Assembly (NCBI GenBank): GCA_008508345.1
Contig: QNGE01001033.1
Span: 53,410-117,409, forward strand
Source of the DNA: Paragonimus westermani
Taxonomy: Eukaryota > Platyhelminthes > Trematoda > Plagiorchiida > Troglotrematidae
DNA: 64,000 nucleotides
Direction of reading: 5' to 3'
Below are positions 36,120 through 47,876 of the stretch, one piece after another. Position numbers and translations under genes: made by a program. Position 1 is the first letter of the stretch, and every line of letters begins with the position of its first letter. Under the pieces are notes generated by a model. It worked only from the letters and a program-made list of their open reading frames with translations, was not told the DNA's origin and did no database searches.

Positions 36120-37110
36120 CAATCCTTACGTTGTATCTTTAACGCGACACTTGGATTGGCCGTTTGTCAGATTTTCTGCCGTAAATCGAGTAGATTTCTG
36201 CCACGATAGAACCGCAAGTTTGATACGCCAGCTTTGGGAGTCGAATAACTATACAAGTTATACCGGCGGAGTTGAAAGAGACAGCTGTAAGGGAACGTCA
36301 TCAGCTGGCTCATACGGAATGCCATCGAACCTACAAACTGCTGAAGCAGAGAGTATACTGACCTGGAATAAGGAATAATGTCAACAGTTTTGCGTCGTCT
36401 TTGCAACAATGTCAGTTATTGGAGAGAACTAGCCATCTCAGTCACTAACCCACACAATCAATTCCATTGAGTGAAATTGGAGAATTATGATTGGTGGACG
36501 TGACGAGCCCTTTTCCAGTAACCAAGTCTGGAAATCAGTACATCACAGCAACGACTTTAAAGTTTCCTACGATTTATCGAGGCAGTCGCTATACAAGATC
36601 AGCACGTGAACACTGTATGCAGGGCGGTGATGAAACACATCGCTGCAGATCACGAAAAACCGCAAAGAATGCTGACTGATCAGGGCCCCTGCTCCGAAAT
36701 TGAGGAGTTTCGGAATTCTTTGGACTGCTCGGGAGAACAAGAAGTCGCCATAAGAACTGATGCGTGGGCAGATGCCTCACATGCCAGTCAATCAGGAGAT
36801 TGGTTTATGGGAAGACTGATGGGTGAGCGTGCGTGAATCAGCAGAACCTCGGGGACTGGCCGACTGGAACTTAACAAACGCACAGAGGGTTTGCAAAATG
36901 CAGTCAGCTGCAAGTTTGTCGTGTCGAGACGCGGCATTTGAACCTGTCTCGGAGGTTGAATACAGAGATCGGCAAAGCAGTGGGCTAGCAGGACCCAAGT
37001 CCAGGGAGTTGTTACAAAGTGGAGGACACCGTATGTAGTGGCGGAGCGTCGCGACCTGGTATATCTGAATGAGAATGAGGAGGAGCAAATGCTGATTCAA
37101 GACGTCTAAT
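36120..37110 (+). pseudogene. int: Integrase of the decayed Ty3/gypsy element
   Basis: VRERHQLAHTECHRTYKLLK followed by RVYWPG (about 36,290) resembles the zinc-binding HHCC start. The core follows with VDVTSPFPVTKSGNQYITA (36,494 on, first catalytic Asp) and MLTDQGPCSEIEEFRNSLD (about 36,670, second Asp). A C-terminal stretch PYVVAERRDLVYLNE ends near 37,110. Frameshifts separate these blocks. The catalytic Glu region was not recognisable. Confidence 0.72.
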
Positions 37111-37125
37111 GTTTGTTCCAGCAAC

Positions 37126-39016
37126 ACCTAGTCTACTTGCAATGTCTGTCAATAAGCTGAATCCATGATAGTCCCGTTTGTAAGCAAAGAGCGTTTATAA
37201 ATTCTGAGCTTGTCGAGCAACCGATTCCGACCCAAACGGGGTAAAGGTCATATTGACGAGTTTCTTATTACTGATGCGCTAATGTTCAAAAACATTACGA
37301 TAAACCAAATAGAGGACGATAACAACAAAACTCGATACTGAATCCGCCAACTGCACAAGTTTCGAGATTAATTGTTCGCTTAATTATGATCATATGCAAC
37401 AGTCGCGTAAAGGCGAAGCGTTCAGACACAAATGAAACCAGGGTACAAATGAACAAAGGTCCGGCAATGAGAAGTGGGAAGGAACAACTACGCGGAAACA
37501 AGCTTACACAAGCGAACAATATCAAGTTCAATAGTACGTCGAGATATACATCCACTGAAAACATGGTTTGTCACGCATTAACTTAAGTGGTCATGTCAGG
37601 CTGCAAGAACGGCTCGTAATCATTATCAAGAGTTCCAGTGTAAGGGGATAACCAATGAGAAGGTAACAAATAGGACAGAAAACGTGATCAGCAACTTTCT
37701 ATAAGCACATAACAATCGTCGAACACTCAACGTACGCGGTTACTTTAACAACAGTTAAAGGCGGAAATTTCGAATCTACTCCTGAGTTTTTTATCCGCTA
37801 CTCACTTGTTTCATTGAGATTGTACTGGAGCGGCTGCCTAATCGGAGAACGTTCGACAAGACATTGTCTGGGAACAAGCTCTTACAGATGGAGTTATAGA
37901 CAAGTTGATGCCAACCGATGAAAGAGGACTGTCAGCTGGTATCGAGTGTATACCGGTTTCAATCAACCGACTTGCTGGATGCCATTCCGTGGAGCGATAC
38001 TGCAACGAACTGCTAGTCAAAACGCATGGAGGCTTTTTGCTTAATAGCAACCGTAATTACTGTTTGTTCTTTCGTAAACAGTTCTATTTCTCCGAAAAAT
38101 TGATATTGCTTGCTGCCGCCGAAACGTCTGTTCCAATTTTTCTCCATTCAATAGCTCAGCACAGGACGGTTGGATTCCTCTGCAAAGTATTCCAGCCCAG
38201 GAACCCTCACACGTCTGCCATCTACAAAACCTAGAAGTCGGCAGTGATCCCACTGTCATCAATAGCACATGCAGCTGCTACACGCCTCGCTACACTGCGC
38301 ATGGAAAACTGCCCCCTTAAATTTCGTTATAGGAACGGCTTGGCTGGTTCACCACCTGCATACCACAGGGTACACACTTAGTCATCTTTTCCAGCATGCC
38401 CCCGGGTGGACTCAAGCTTTACCTTATTGAAACTTGTTTCCGCTCAACTATCCGCGCTAATTTTCAGGGTCGGAGAACAGCGGTTCACTTCCGGAAGTCT
38501 CAAGGAACGACGTGGCAAACACATGGAAGCATCGCCCCGATTCATCTAACTTACTTGATTTGATATCCAGCAGACTTCCGCCGATTCGAAGAACAACCAC
38601 TTAAACGGAGGTGTAGCATCACGCCTGGGAAGTAAAGCAAGTTCTAATGACGGAGAAGGACTGAGAATATACCAAAGCCTCAATTAATTGGAGATCTGAA
38701 AACCCTATAGAACGATCCCCTGAGGAGTAACTAACGTCCTCGGAAGGAGGGTTGCATTACTACCTGATAACTCTTCAAAGGAAGAATTGTTGCCAGCTGT
38801 CACGATACCCTAGGCCATTACCAGCCTCCGAGACAAAGAACGGCTCGAGGGGCAAAGCGTTGAAGAAAAACTTGTATGAATTAAGTCACAGCCTAATATT
38901 CTAGACTCAAACGTGCACAGGTCGAGAATTTCAGTTACAGCTCATAAGAAACCTAACACAGACCAACGACCGACCTGGTAACTGCGTGCCAAGCACTCCC
39001 AACGGACAGTATGTCC
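37126..39016. other. No recognisable feature
   Basis: Frames such as 37,905-38,234 (plus, 109 codons) show no known domain. A lost 3' LTR of the preceding element could lie at the left end but has no partner. The right end near 38,700-39,000 may be decayed LINE sequence continuing into the next feature. Confidence 0.4.
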
Positions 39017-39890
39017 CTACCTCTGTGATGTACGCTGTGGTGGAACGACGGAAAACCAAAATTTCGGACAGATATGTCTTTCATATAGTAACACTGATGT
39101 CAAATGTTCGGACGACTCAGCGTTGAACCGGACGACCTGAAAGAATACGGTCCGGACAGACGTCCGAAAGTTCAATGAGCAGTTATTGCGCTTCTGCGAG
39201 CGGAATTGTGCGGTACGCAAGGGAACCATCGGTGCCATAGGTCGCGATGACGTGACTACATGACGTTGCGATGTGTGCTGCTGCGAATGCACCGGCCGTT
39301 TGTGATTAGTAGGTCACCGACACACTCACAGTACAACGTCAGCGAAGACACGACGAGTACGTTAGACTTAGGTAGATCATATCAACATATACATTCTAAA
39401 TCTGTTGATGACTGCATCGACCAACAGTCCGGCCGTTGACAATTAATTCACTCGTCTTTTCAGAAACCTGTGTGGCAGCAATCTCCTCATCATTCGTTCA
39501 TTCAGCTTTATTAGTGTGCTGTGTGATGAATTGTCTGGTTGATTTTACGTTGTTCAACGTGAAGTCTGTTTTTCAACTCGCCTTATCTAGGATGTATTAC
39601 CCTGCACTCCTATATGGCAATGCTTCTTGTATTACACTTCACAAATCTTTCTTCTTAGCCTAGATGTCGTCACTGCAGCATCTCTCCGCTAAGTTTTCGA
39701 AGGAAATAACAGTTTCATTCCTTTAATAGCTAATCAACTGGCTAACCAACATTGGCGGACTGGACACAAAGGCCTCACTCACACACTACCGGTCCCATTC
39801 CTTCGGGTTAACACTGGGTCTGTGTTGTGTGGGTGAATTCGCAAGTGGTGCGACGCAAGCCAAATGTGGTAATGGTTAAGCGTAGGCGCC
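39017..39890 (+). mobile_element. 3' fragment of the zinc-finger-ended LINE (second copy)
   Basis: This stretch aligns with 63,180-64,000: both contain CGACGAGTACGTTAG (stop at 39,363-39,365 and 63,486-63,488), a long pyrimidine-rich 3' UTR and an ending like GGTAATGGTTAAGCG. The C-terminal coding part preserves a Cys-Cys then GHRHTHS pattern like a zinc finger. It is 5'-truncated and inactive. Together with the other copy it shows this LINE has a 3' UTR of about 500 bp. Confidence 0.7.
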
Positions 39891-40769
39891 CTATGGCTTC
39901 GGTCACTGTGACAGGACAATCCGAATCGGATGCTACCAACAGATGGACCGCTCAACACTGGTGGCTTGAGTGTTCACTAACAAATAGCGGTATCTTAATG
40001 ATACTCGATGAGAAGGTCAAGCAAATGACGTGGACTTTTATTTTTGGGACTGTTGTGAAAGCTCAATGCAGTGGCGCTCTCCCGGACCCTGTCCTGTCCT
40101 GGTTGATTGTTGTTCTCTATCCCAATGCTCGTTCAACCACGTCTTGCATGCCCGCGTACCAACCGCACCGAACCACGTCTATTTGCGGGATTCCAATTGG
40201 CTGTATGCAGATGGTGAATGCGTGCGTGCGAATGTGTCTCATTTCGAGGCTGGAAGAGAGCTTTCAGGCTGGTGAACGTGCGGAGGCGCATGCGTAGGTA
40301 GGGACAATGAGCGTCGCTGAGACCGGATGGCTTATCCTGTGGTGGGCCCTGTGAGAGGGCAAGATGACGGCCACACTCCAAACCCTCGCACATGCATTGA
40401 TTGATGCACGCAGATGGCAGCCTCATATATCCATCGTTAATCTTCGTCAGCGATTTCATGTTCACCAAAGGGATGGTGTGCTCAACTACCCTGAGATTAG
40501 AGAATATGCACTCTGCAGCCAATACATGAAGACAACCAGGAACTAGTTTGAACGATCCCCATAAACCCACGTTCACCTCAATATCGATTTTCGCGGCATC
40601 GAAACTACTGAGCACATTGCTTTACAGTGGCACTGAGGGATCTCCGTTGTGGGATATGTGTATATGCATACCGCCATTTATGGGGAGCCTAATTGGTTGA
40701 CTGGCGCTTACTTCCGTACATGTCTGTCTGTGGTGCACTGGGTTCATTCATTCCGAATATTCACGTCGT
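39891..40769. other. No firm feature
   Basis: Open frames run on both strands (39,827-40,297 plus, 40,133-40,615 minus), largely antisense to each other, without family signatures. The plus sequence around 40,030-40,260 has the look of old LINE 5' UTR but no clear partner was found. Confidence 0.35.
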
Positions 40770-41100
40770 TAGCACAGGAAAATGCCTATCAGACATGTCA
40801 TCCGAAAGGTGGACTTAGATGAAAGAACAAAGATAACCAAGCGCTGGCCTTTGTGGAACCCCGCAGAAATGGAGAAGAAGGTTGAAAGGTATAGTCCAGT
40901 TTTCATTCCGTAATTTCTCTCGATATAAAAAGAGACAGTCCAGCGAGGAGACTCATCTTGCATACCACAGGCTTCCGGTTTATAACCGAATTGACCGTGA
41001 GGGACGTGGTCGAAAACCTCGACGAATTCATATAACGTAACAATTGACAATATATAGCCGTTTTTCACCTCTGTCAGAATATTCTGGAAAATAAGCACAC
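40770..41100 (-). mobile_element. CR1- or Jockey-type reverse transcriptase fragment
   Basis: The minus-strand ORF reads LYEFVEVFDHVPHGQFGYKP followed by EACGMQDESPRWTVSFYIER. This is the F-S-K-A-F-D-x-V-P-H block and the following region of CR1/Jockey-type RTs. The catalytic Asp of the first block has become Glu or been lost (YEF where LDF is usual). No endonuclease or YADD part is visible nearby. A small, old relic. Confidence 0.65.
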
Positions 41101-42599
41101 TTCTATAGAGTGGCTTTCGAAAGTTCCACAGAGGAAGAGAGTAGACTTCCGATTTGACAGCGCTACAACATAGATGATCATGTGATACTGCTTGGATACG
41201 TCGGCAACAAGTTGAGGTTAGGAAGAATGCTCCCCGCCGAACAGCCGATGTCGAATACCTGAAGACCAGTCAACTCCTAACCGTTGCCTCGTTTTAAACA
41301 GCAAGTCTTCATTCGCACAAGCCTTCAGTGGGACCTTCTCTCGCGAGAGCTTGACAGGTTCATGAATTTGTCGCTCGAACCTGTTTCAAACGGAGTAGAA
41401 GGCGCTCCGTTCCCCACCCACCGACCTGCTTGTACCTTTGTGTTTTGCAAACAAAAGGGAGAGATTAGCGATGAAACAGCGTATTCTGCACGGAAGACTT
41501 GATCAGAAGGAGGAAGTTAACAGTTCGCGAGAAACCAATAAGGCTTTTTGAACAGCGTCTGAAGCGTATCCCAAGCCGGGTCTATAGAACCACAGTCAGC
41601 ACGAGGAGAACACGGGGTGACAGTGAAAATACGTGTGATTGAATTTTCCATATATGAATGTCTACGCTAACTGTTGCAAGTAGTAACAGGTAAAATGCAC
41701 GGGAGGCAGTGAGCAACCATTGTGTCCGAACAGCAGCCGGTTGATCATCTCGCCCACTGGGTGACTCAAGCTCGCGACACTCAATCCAGCCGGCCAGTGG
41801 ATCTGGTCAAAACATAGCCGAGATGGGTGATGACCTGCTGGATCTACGCCGTCCGCGATATCAGCCTCGGCAAGGCAGTCGAGAATTCCGTCATGCAGTC
41901 CAAATTGGGCAGCCATGATCATTTTATCACAGGTGTAAGGATATCACTCATACCAGCTACAGTAAAAGTGCCGAAGCGGTGAGAGATTTTGTGGGTTTCC
42001 GAGAGGAGCATCGGCATTGAGCGTGGCGCATGTTGGTGAAAAATATACAGTCCCCATTCGGAATGTCTTTTCAACATACGTTGCTATACAATAAACCTAG
42101 ACAGTTGGTGTATATGAAGTTGAAGGCCAACTCCTCTTTTCACTGCGTGAAAAAACTGATGGAACGGTATGGAGTGAAAATTGGGTGCGAACATGCTAAC
42201 CAAAAAAGAGTTGATCGTCGCAACTGGATTGTTCCCCCTCCACATGCCCGTTTAATTTGGGACCTTCTTTCGGCTATTGTGGCTACCTCTTCGCCACTAT
42301 TGCATAGATCGACGTCTTTGTAGAAGACACGACCTGCTTATGATACAGAGCAACTGACCTGCTTACGGTCATACCTTTCTTTCGATCTATAAAAATGTTA
42401 TTTGTTAATTCCCGACTTAGAGAGCTCGCGGAATAAATTATTACACAACGGAACAACTTAGCCCCATATAGTTTGACCCGGTCCACAAAACATCCCTCAA
42501 GAGTCAGACACTTGTGCGCTTGCTGATTCGCGGGAGGGAACCCCTGCAGGCCACTTGGATCACGGGAGATTTTGGAAACCAAAGCGAGCTCATTTCCCG
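41101..42599. other. No recognisable feature
   Basis: Several frames of 70-117 codons (41,662-41,922 minus; 42,030-42,323 plus; 42,283-42,636 minus) show no domain. The right end may be the C-terminal part of the BEL/Pao relic that follows. Confidence 0.35.
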
Positions 42600-43270
42600 C
42601 CCCACAATGCAACGTAAAGTTTTCACTGACACCCAACGTACGTGTCCGCCATCACCAAGAAATATCTTGGTGATCCAATGAAGAACTACCTGGAAGTAGC
42701 AAGGACACTTCGGCCACCTAGGGATTATCTGTAACTTGAATAGACATACACGCTACCATCATCTCAAAATTACAAAAGATAAGACCGTATCCTTAGTGAA
42801 CCCTTCCATCAGGTAGGTGGGAAGTGATCTTTTCAGTCACTACTTATGCTACTGAGGACAGCATTCACCTCATTTTTCCAGCACTTCTTTTCCAAGATCC
42901 GCCGAGATGACTTTAACCCGGAGGAGTAAGATACCAATCATACCTGTGCCTTGACAGCCCGTATGCCAAAGTGCATTAATCTGAGGGTAGTGACCCTTGC
43001 TTCAGCTCACAGTCAACCCCAACGAAGTTGAAACCGCTGTCATTGTAAATGACCTCTAGCGTGAATCGCCTGCTCCAGTAAACCATGAGTAGGTAGTCCA
43101 CATACATGGAAGAGACCACCTCTACGTGAATGGGGCGAGTCTGAAAACAGGTGAATATGCAACCGTAGAATTTGAGTTTGATTCTTCCAAGAGTACTTTC
43201 AAAGAACCGGGATAATCTGTCTTGCGGTGCCTAAGTGAGCAACCCTCCCTGGATGCCCTCGTCAATAAAG
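42600..43270 (-). mobile_element. BEL/Pao retrotransposon, integrase fragment
   Basis: The minus-strand translation gives IKLKFYGCIFTCFQTRPIHV followed by EVVSSMYVDYLLM (about 43,165-43,065). It continues with EVIYNDSGFNFVGVDCELK (about 43,050-43,000) and then WYLTPPG and HLGGSWKR. These are the consecutive blocks of a BEL/Pao integrase core, including the D-N-G-x-N-F-V-G block, here with Ser for Gly. Stops and frameshifts occur between them. The reverse transcriptase that should lie at higher coordinates could not be recognised. Confidence 0.7.
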
Positions 43271-45040
43271 TCGGCCCCATCATCTGTTTGTAATCCTTGG
43301 TGTACAGCGCCAGCACTCACCAAACACTCGTTCATTAACAACCATATCCATAGAAAACGGAGATTGTCTTCTTATGTGGGCAAGCACAGGCGAGACGCGC
43401 GAGTGCACTTCGGATTTGTTACGGTGACTTATCAACAGCATTAAACCGCTCCTGTTGATTAAGGAGGATTCACTCAGTAACGCGTACTCGGCAACTCCAA
43501 TAGCCTCTTTTCAGACGGCTGGGTTATCGGGACCACCTTCCAAGTCCAAAAACCGCCTGAAATGACGGTCGAAAGGGTTAGAATTTACACGGAACTGTTC
43601 GAAAAACCACACTAGATGTACCACCCCACTTGAACGTGAATTAGCTGGGTGGACAAATTATCAGGAACAAAAACGTTCAGCATAGCATAACCCATTAAGG
43701 GTTCACAAATCACCACCACTCAACAGGACATGACCTCACTAAAACAATCGGGTGGAGATGCAAGTGACAGCGTGTCAAGCGATACCGAGTAAGAAAGTTT
43801 CAGTAGATAAACAACGACAGTTATATAAAAAAAACCTATTTTGCGTCAGGCTGTGGTACAAAATTCATCATGAGTGTTTAATGCACATGGTGAAAAAAAT
43901 GGAGAATAACAGGTTATTTTCAAACGCATGTAATTAACTTGCCCGGAAGAGCACGAGCAATGCACACAACGATAGGCGCTACACAACGGTACAAAATACA
44001 CGCAACTAATAATAGCACAATGAGTTAATTATGTAAAAATAAGCAACAGGAGCGAAATAACGAGATTGGAAATTTCTGGTTTGTGAGAAAAGTTTGACAC
44101 ACCTGGTCCAGGTAAGATAGTCCTCATGTTCTCCCAAATTTGACAAACAACAGAGTAGTTACAGCGATGTACACTACAAGGGGCTCCTTGACCTAGTAGT
44201 CCAGGTGATGCCGGAACGTGAGAATGGGAAGTCAAAATATTTCGCCACTATTTGATGCAACGTGTGTCGGAAGAATGTGTAGAAAAGTTTATCTGGATAG
44301 GTGGAGGCAGGTAGTATCGAACTCATGCAGAAGTATGCACGGACGTGCGGACAAGACATACTTAATTGTTGACAATCGAAGGAATTCCGCAAATCTCGCG
44401 AATCGTCCAGCCAATGTGGTAATTCGGGTGTCCAGACGTTGTGAAATGAGTCCCGCGCTAGATACCTTCGTAGAACCAAAACTGGAACGCAGAGTTACGT
44501 GGTATATGAAAGAATGAAAAATGATCACATAAATTATCGATAATAATGGGATACGGGATTTTAACCAAACTTTTGTGTGAAGTTGGTAATTTCGCGTTGG
44601 TTTATGAAATAATTTGCGGCAACAAACAATCGTTATTACATAGCACAGAAATATGTCGACCAGTCGCCTGTTCTAGTGTATGGTCACTGCTGAACGGAGG
44701 ACCAGTTACCTACAATTAAATCAAACATGCCCCGAAAATTTTAACGTTTTGCATCGTCCCAATTACCAGGTTGGCACTGTCTCTGTTCTGCGGTCGGATT
44801 CTTCAACCGAGATACAGCACTGCATCTATCAAAGCCGGTCGAGATCCTTCAAATATAAGCGCCCAACCGAAGCTTATGGTGAACGCACTTAGAACATTAA
44901 GTTCTTTGGAATATCCGCACTCTCGTGCGAACGCCGTCCTTTTGAGAAAGTAGGCATGGACTTCGAACAAAAGAAAGAGTACTACTCTAACTGATCCACT
45001 TGGCCTGACACAACCGCGGACACGAAGCTAACATGACGGG
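43271..45040. other. No recognisable feature
   Basis: The sequence becomes AT-rich after 43,600. Overlapping frames near 44,030-44,530 lie antisense to each other and carry no domain. Nothing supportable apart from the left border with the BEL/Pao relic. Confidence 0.35.
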
Positions 45041-45505
45041 TGCAGCGTTTTGTACACTATTTTCTACTTCATATTTTTTATTGTTACGCATGCCTTCTCA
45101 TCTTCTTCAACCTCGCATGTGCACATGAGGTTCGAACAAGGTTAATCGATCCACAGAGTAATCAATAACTTGAAAATTACACTTTCGAGTTCGCACGCTC
45201 TGCTGTGTGTTCGCGTTCAGGGTCGGTGGCGTACAAATCTTTGGAAGGATTAGACTTCAGCGGAATCAACCGTTTAGTTCGGCAAATTTATTTATTCACC
45301 CGTCGTTGGAATTATCTCGATCGTGACGTCGAGACTATCTGGGGGACACACGACAAGTAGTATCAATGAGAATCCTCATTTGGTGTAGTGGAACACTAAA
45401 CCAACGTGCCTCCATGAACTATTGTGAGTTATTTGTTTTCCTTCTTATCAGATTTCGACCTCCTATTCACACCTGAGTTCCCACATACTGTTTAGATCCA
45501 CTACA
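45041..45505 (+). repeat. 5' LTR of the CsRn1-like element
   Basis: Begins TGCAGCG and ends CCACTACA. Comparison with 54,378-54,842 by eye finds about 13 differences in 465 positions, no gaps: nine in the first 65 bp, one in the middle 375 bp, three in the last 25 bp. A TATTTATTTATTCACC stretch in the middle could hold the promoter, which is inference only. Confidence 0.88.
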
Positions 45506-45574
45506 GTTATTTGTGAGCCCGCTTATTTTTTTCATCCGAACTACGTTTCTATCCACTTTTTGTTACCATTAGCA

Positions 45575-46392
45575 ATGCTTGACGACACTGCAGACGTTGA
45601 TACTAAAACCGAGCAAAGCGTTGCTTTAAAACCGCCTGAGTTTAGCGCCCGAAACCATCGATTCTGGTTCCATCAGATTGAGGCCGTTTTTACCACCAGG
45701 CGGATAAAATCAGAGATAATAAGATTTTCATACGTGGTACAGTCACTTCCTTTCGATGTCGCAGCTGAAGTGGAAGACCTGTTGAATCAGTTTCAGCTGA
45801 CTTCCCCTATACTGTTTTAAAAAACACCATCATAAAACGCAATAAGAAGTCAGAAGCAAAACTCTTACATGATTCGTGCAATTTGATCGAGTTAAGTTAT
45901 TGGTCTCCATCTCAACTGTTGCGTTATATGAGAGGTGTTTTGGGCTCGCGAAAGCTTGACGATGCCATTTTAAAACAGTTATGGGCCGAGAAACTGTCAT
46001 CCGCGGTACAAGACATTTTGGCTGCCATGAATGAAGAGAGCTCACTCGACAAATTAGCTGCCCTTGTGGACAAAGTAGCAGGGACTTTTCCTTCATAGCC
46101 AGTGTGCACCACGACCATAGCCGTTCCCAAGTCACCCCTTTCAGTCCCGACAACTGAGGAGAGTCTGAAACTTTTGATAGAGGAAATGTGCCACTGTATG
46201 GACAATACGACTATACAGATTAACGAACTGAGGAAGCAACCACCCAAGAGCCGTACACAATCTAACTCTCGCACTCGACAAAGATGGTGCTGGTACCACC
46301 GAAACTTTCGGGACAAAGCAAAGAAGTGCACCTCGCCGTGCACATTCCGAACTCGCCACGCGTCACCGTCAAACCGGCATGTCAGCCAGTAA
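45575..46392 (+). pseudogene. gag: gag of the CsRn1-like element
   Basis: Gag forms the RNA-packaging core particle. The ATG at 45,575 opens MLDDTADVDTKTEQS; the first frame stops at 45,820. The second part lies in another frame from 45,883 and has an in-frame TAG at 46,096-46,098. It includes LAAMNEESSLDKLAALVDKV and ends with the nucleic-acid-binding CWYHRNFRDKAKKCTSPC (46,288-46,341), the CsRn1-type CHCC motif with all four metal ligands kept. One frameshift and one stop inactivate it. Confidence 0.82.
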
Positions 46393-46691
46393 CGGCAATG
46401 ACTGTTGCTGGCCAAGCAGGTACTAGTCGCCTATTATTCATCAGGGACCGGCCGACCGGCTTGCGGTTTCTTATCGATACCGGAGCCGAGCTCAGCGTCA
46501 TTCAGCCGCAACCAAATGATCGACTTCAGTCAGGCCAGCACGCCTTACATGCCGCGGATCAAAGTCGCATCAAAACTTTCGGGAAACGCTCGCTCACTGT
46601 CGATCTTGGTCTCCGGCGATGTTTCCGTTGGATATTCCTGATTGCCGAAGTCCAAAAGCCAATCATCGGTGCCGACTTCCTGGCATACTAA
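46284..46691 (+). pseudogene. Aspartic protease region of the CsRn1-like element
   Basis: An open frame in a different phase from Gag, overlapping it by about 110 bp, so translation would need frameshifting or the frame has slipped. The active site is FLIDTGAELSVIQPQ with the catalytic Asp at 46,476-46,478. The end, IFLIAEVQKPIIGADFLAY, is the flap-to-C-terminus block conserved in Ty3/gypsy proteases. The domain itself is uninterrupted; a stop at 46,689-46,691 separates it from the reverse transcriptase. Confidence 0.82.
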
Positions 46692-47700
46692 CCTTTCCGT
46701 TGATGTCAGGAGGCGTAAGCTAATTGACAACACAACCGTCTGCACGGTAAATGGTGTTTAGTCGACGATAGCGTCAATCGGAATCCGACCCGCCCTTCCA
46801 CCAACACCGTCTTTTGCAGCACTGTCGAAGGATTTTCCTTCGTTAACTCGGCCGTGCTCACATACCGAGACGGTTAAGCACAGTGTGAGACATCACATTA
46901 CAACACGTGGTCCTCTGGTTTTCGGCCGTCCACGCCGTTTACATCCAGATAAATTCAAAATAGCCAAAGCTGAATTCGAACATATGCTCCAGTTGGGCAT
47001 AATTCGACCCTCAAACAGCTCTTGAGCAGCACCGCTACACATGGTACCTGAAAAGTTTCCGGGTGATCGGCGACCTTGCGGTGATCACCGTGCTCTCAAC
47101 AATTGCACAATCCCGGACAGGTACCCTATACCCCATATACACGAATTTTCGTTACGACTCGCTGGCGCTACCATCTTCTCTAACTTAGACCTTGCACGCG
47201 CATATTATCACATCCTGCTCGCGGATGAGGATATTTCAAAGAAAGCCGTTGCAACAACTCCTGGACTTTTTGAATTCACAAGGATGCCCTCCGGGCTCTG
47301 TAATGCTGCTCAAACATTTCAACGGTTCATGGACGAAGTATTACGCGGACTCTCTTGTGCGTACGTTTACATTGATGATCTTTTGATCGCTAGCCGCCTA
47401 AACGAAGAACACTTTTCTCACCTTCGTGCTGTTTTTGAACGTTTCGCGCAATATGATAATAAAATAAACATCGACAAGTGTGCCTCGGAGTTAAATCACT
47501 GGATTTCCTGGGACATCGCATAAGCCAAACCGGCATCACACCTCCGCCAGCTAGAGTTGAGTCTATTTCGACTTTTCCGACTCCAACTACGATGATACAA
47601 CTATGATTTTTCGGCATACTCAACTACTATCGGCGTTTTATTCCCCATTGCGCGGACACTGTAAAACCTCTAACAGACCTAGTTCAGCGATTCGTACGCG
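46692..47700 (+). pseudogene. Reverse transcriptase of the CsRn1-like element
   Basis: The main open frame is 47,041-47,523. RT blocks seen: [20 protein letters not shown], then [19 protein letters not shown] with the first catalytic Asp, then [20 protein letters not shown], and [11 protein letters not shown] with the YIDD pair at 47,368-47,379. The preceding linker has two stops. After a stop at 47,521 the connection block (LNYYRRFIPHCADTVKPLTD) continues in other frames to about 47,700. Catalytic residues are kept. The inserted LINE then cuts the gene before RNase H. Confidence 0.85.
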
Positions 47701-47876
47701 AATTCGAGGCTTGGTGACCAATCTACCCGGATCTAGTCAGTTAGTTCGTTTCGATGTCCGGCGGTTTTCTGTTGACTTGAAAGACAGTCACTAAAAACGG
47801 GGTTTGCCACCCCTCTTGGGGGTTACAGAAAGTGCCAAGAGAGTAAAATAACAATCTAGCAGAACATGATAACTTA

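Larger units (their letters stand above)
31840..37125 (+). mobile_element. Ty3/gypsy retrotransposon, plus strand, heavily decayed
   Basis: In order: a TGGTGCCGTGACC stretch at 31,849 resembling a tRNA primer-binding site; gag-like frames 31,880-32,566; a possible protease around 33,074; reverse transcriptase, RNase H and integrase between 34,720 and 37,110. Gag, pol domains and order fit Ty3/gypsy (Metaviridae). I could not find paired LTRs, so the ends are approximate. The element has stops, frame changes, deletions in the catalytic part of RT and in RNase H, and an antisense fragment of another element inside it (33,141-34,120). Confidence 0.7.

Noticed and set aside
39827..40615. Overlapping ORFs of 156 (plus) and 160 (minus) codons
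   Set aside because: They are antisense to each other and neither carries a domain or repeats elsewhere; at most one could be coding and nothing favours either.
46545..46745. Minus-strand ORF opposite the CsRn1-like protease
   Set aside because: Shadow of the protease frame, which has the DTGA active site.
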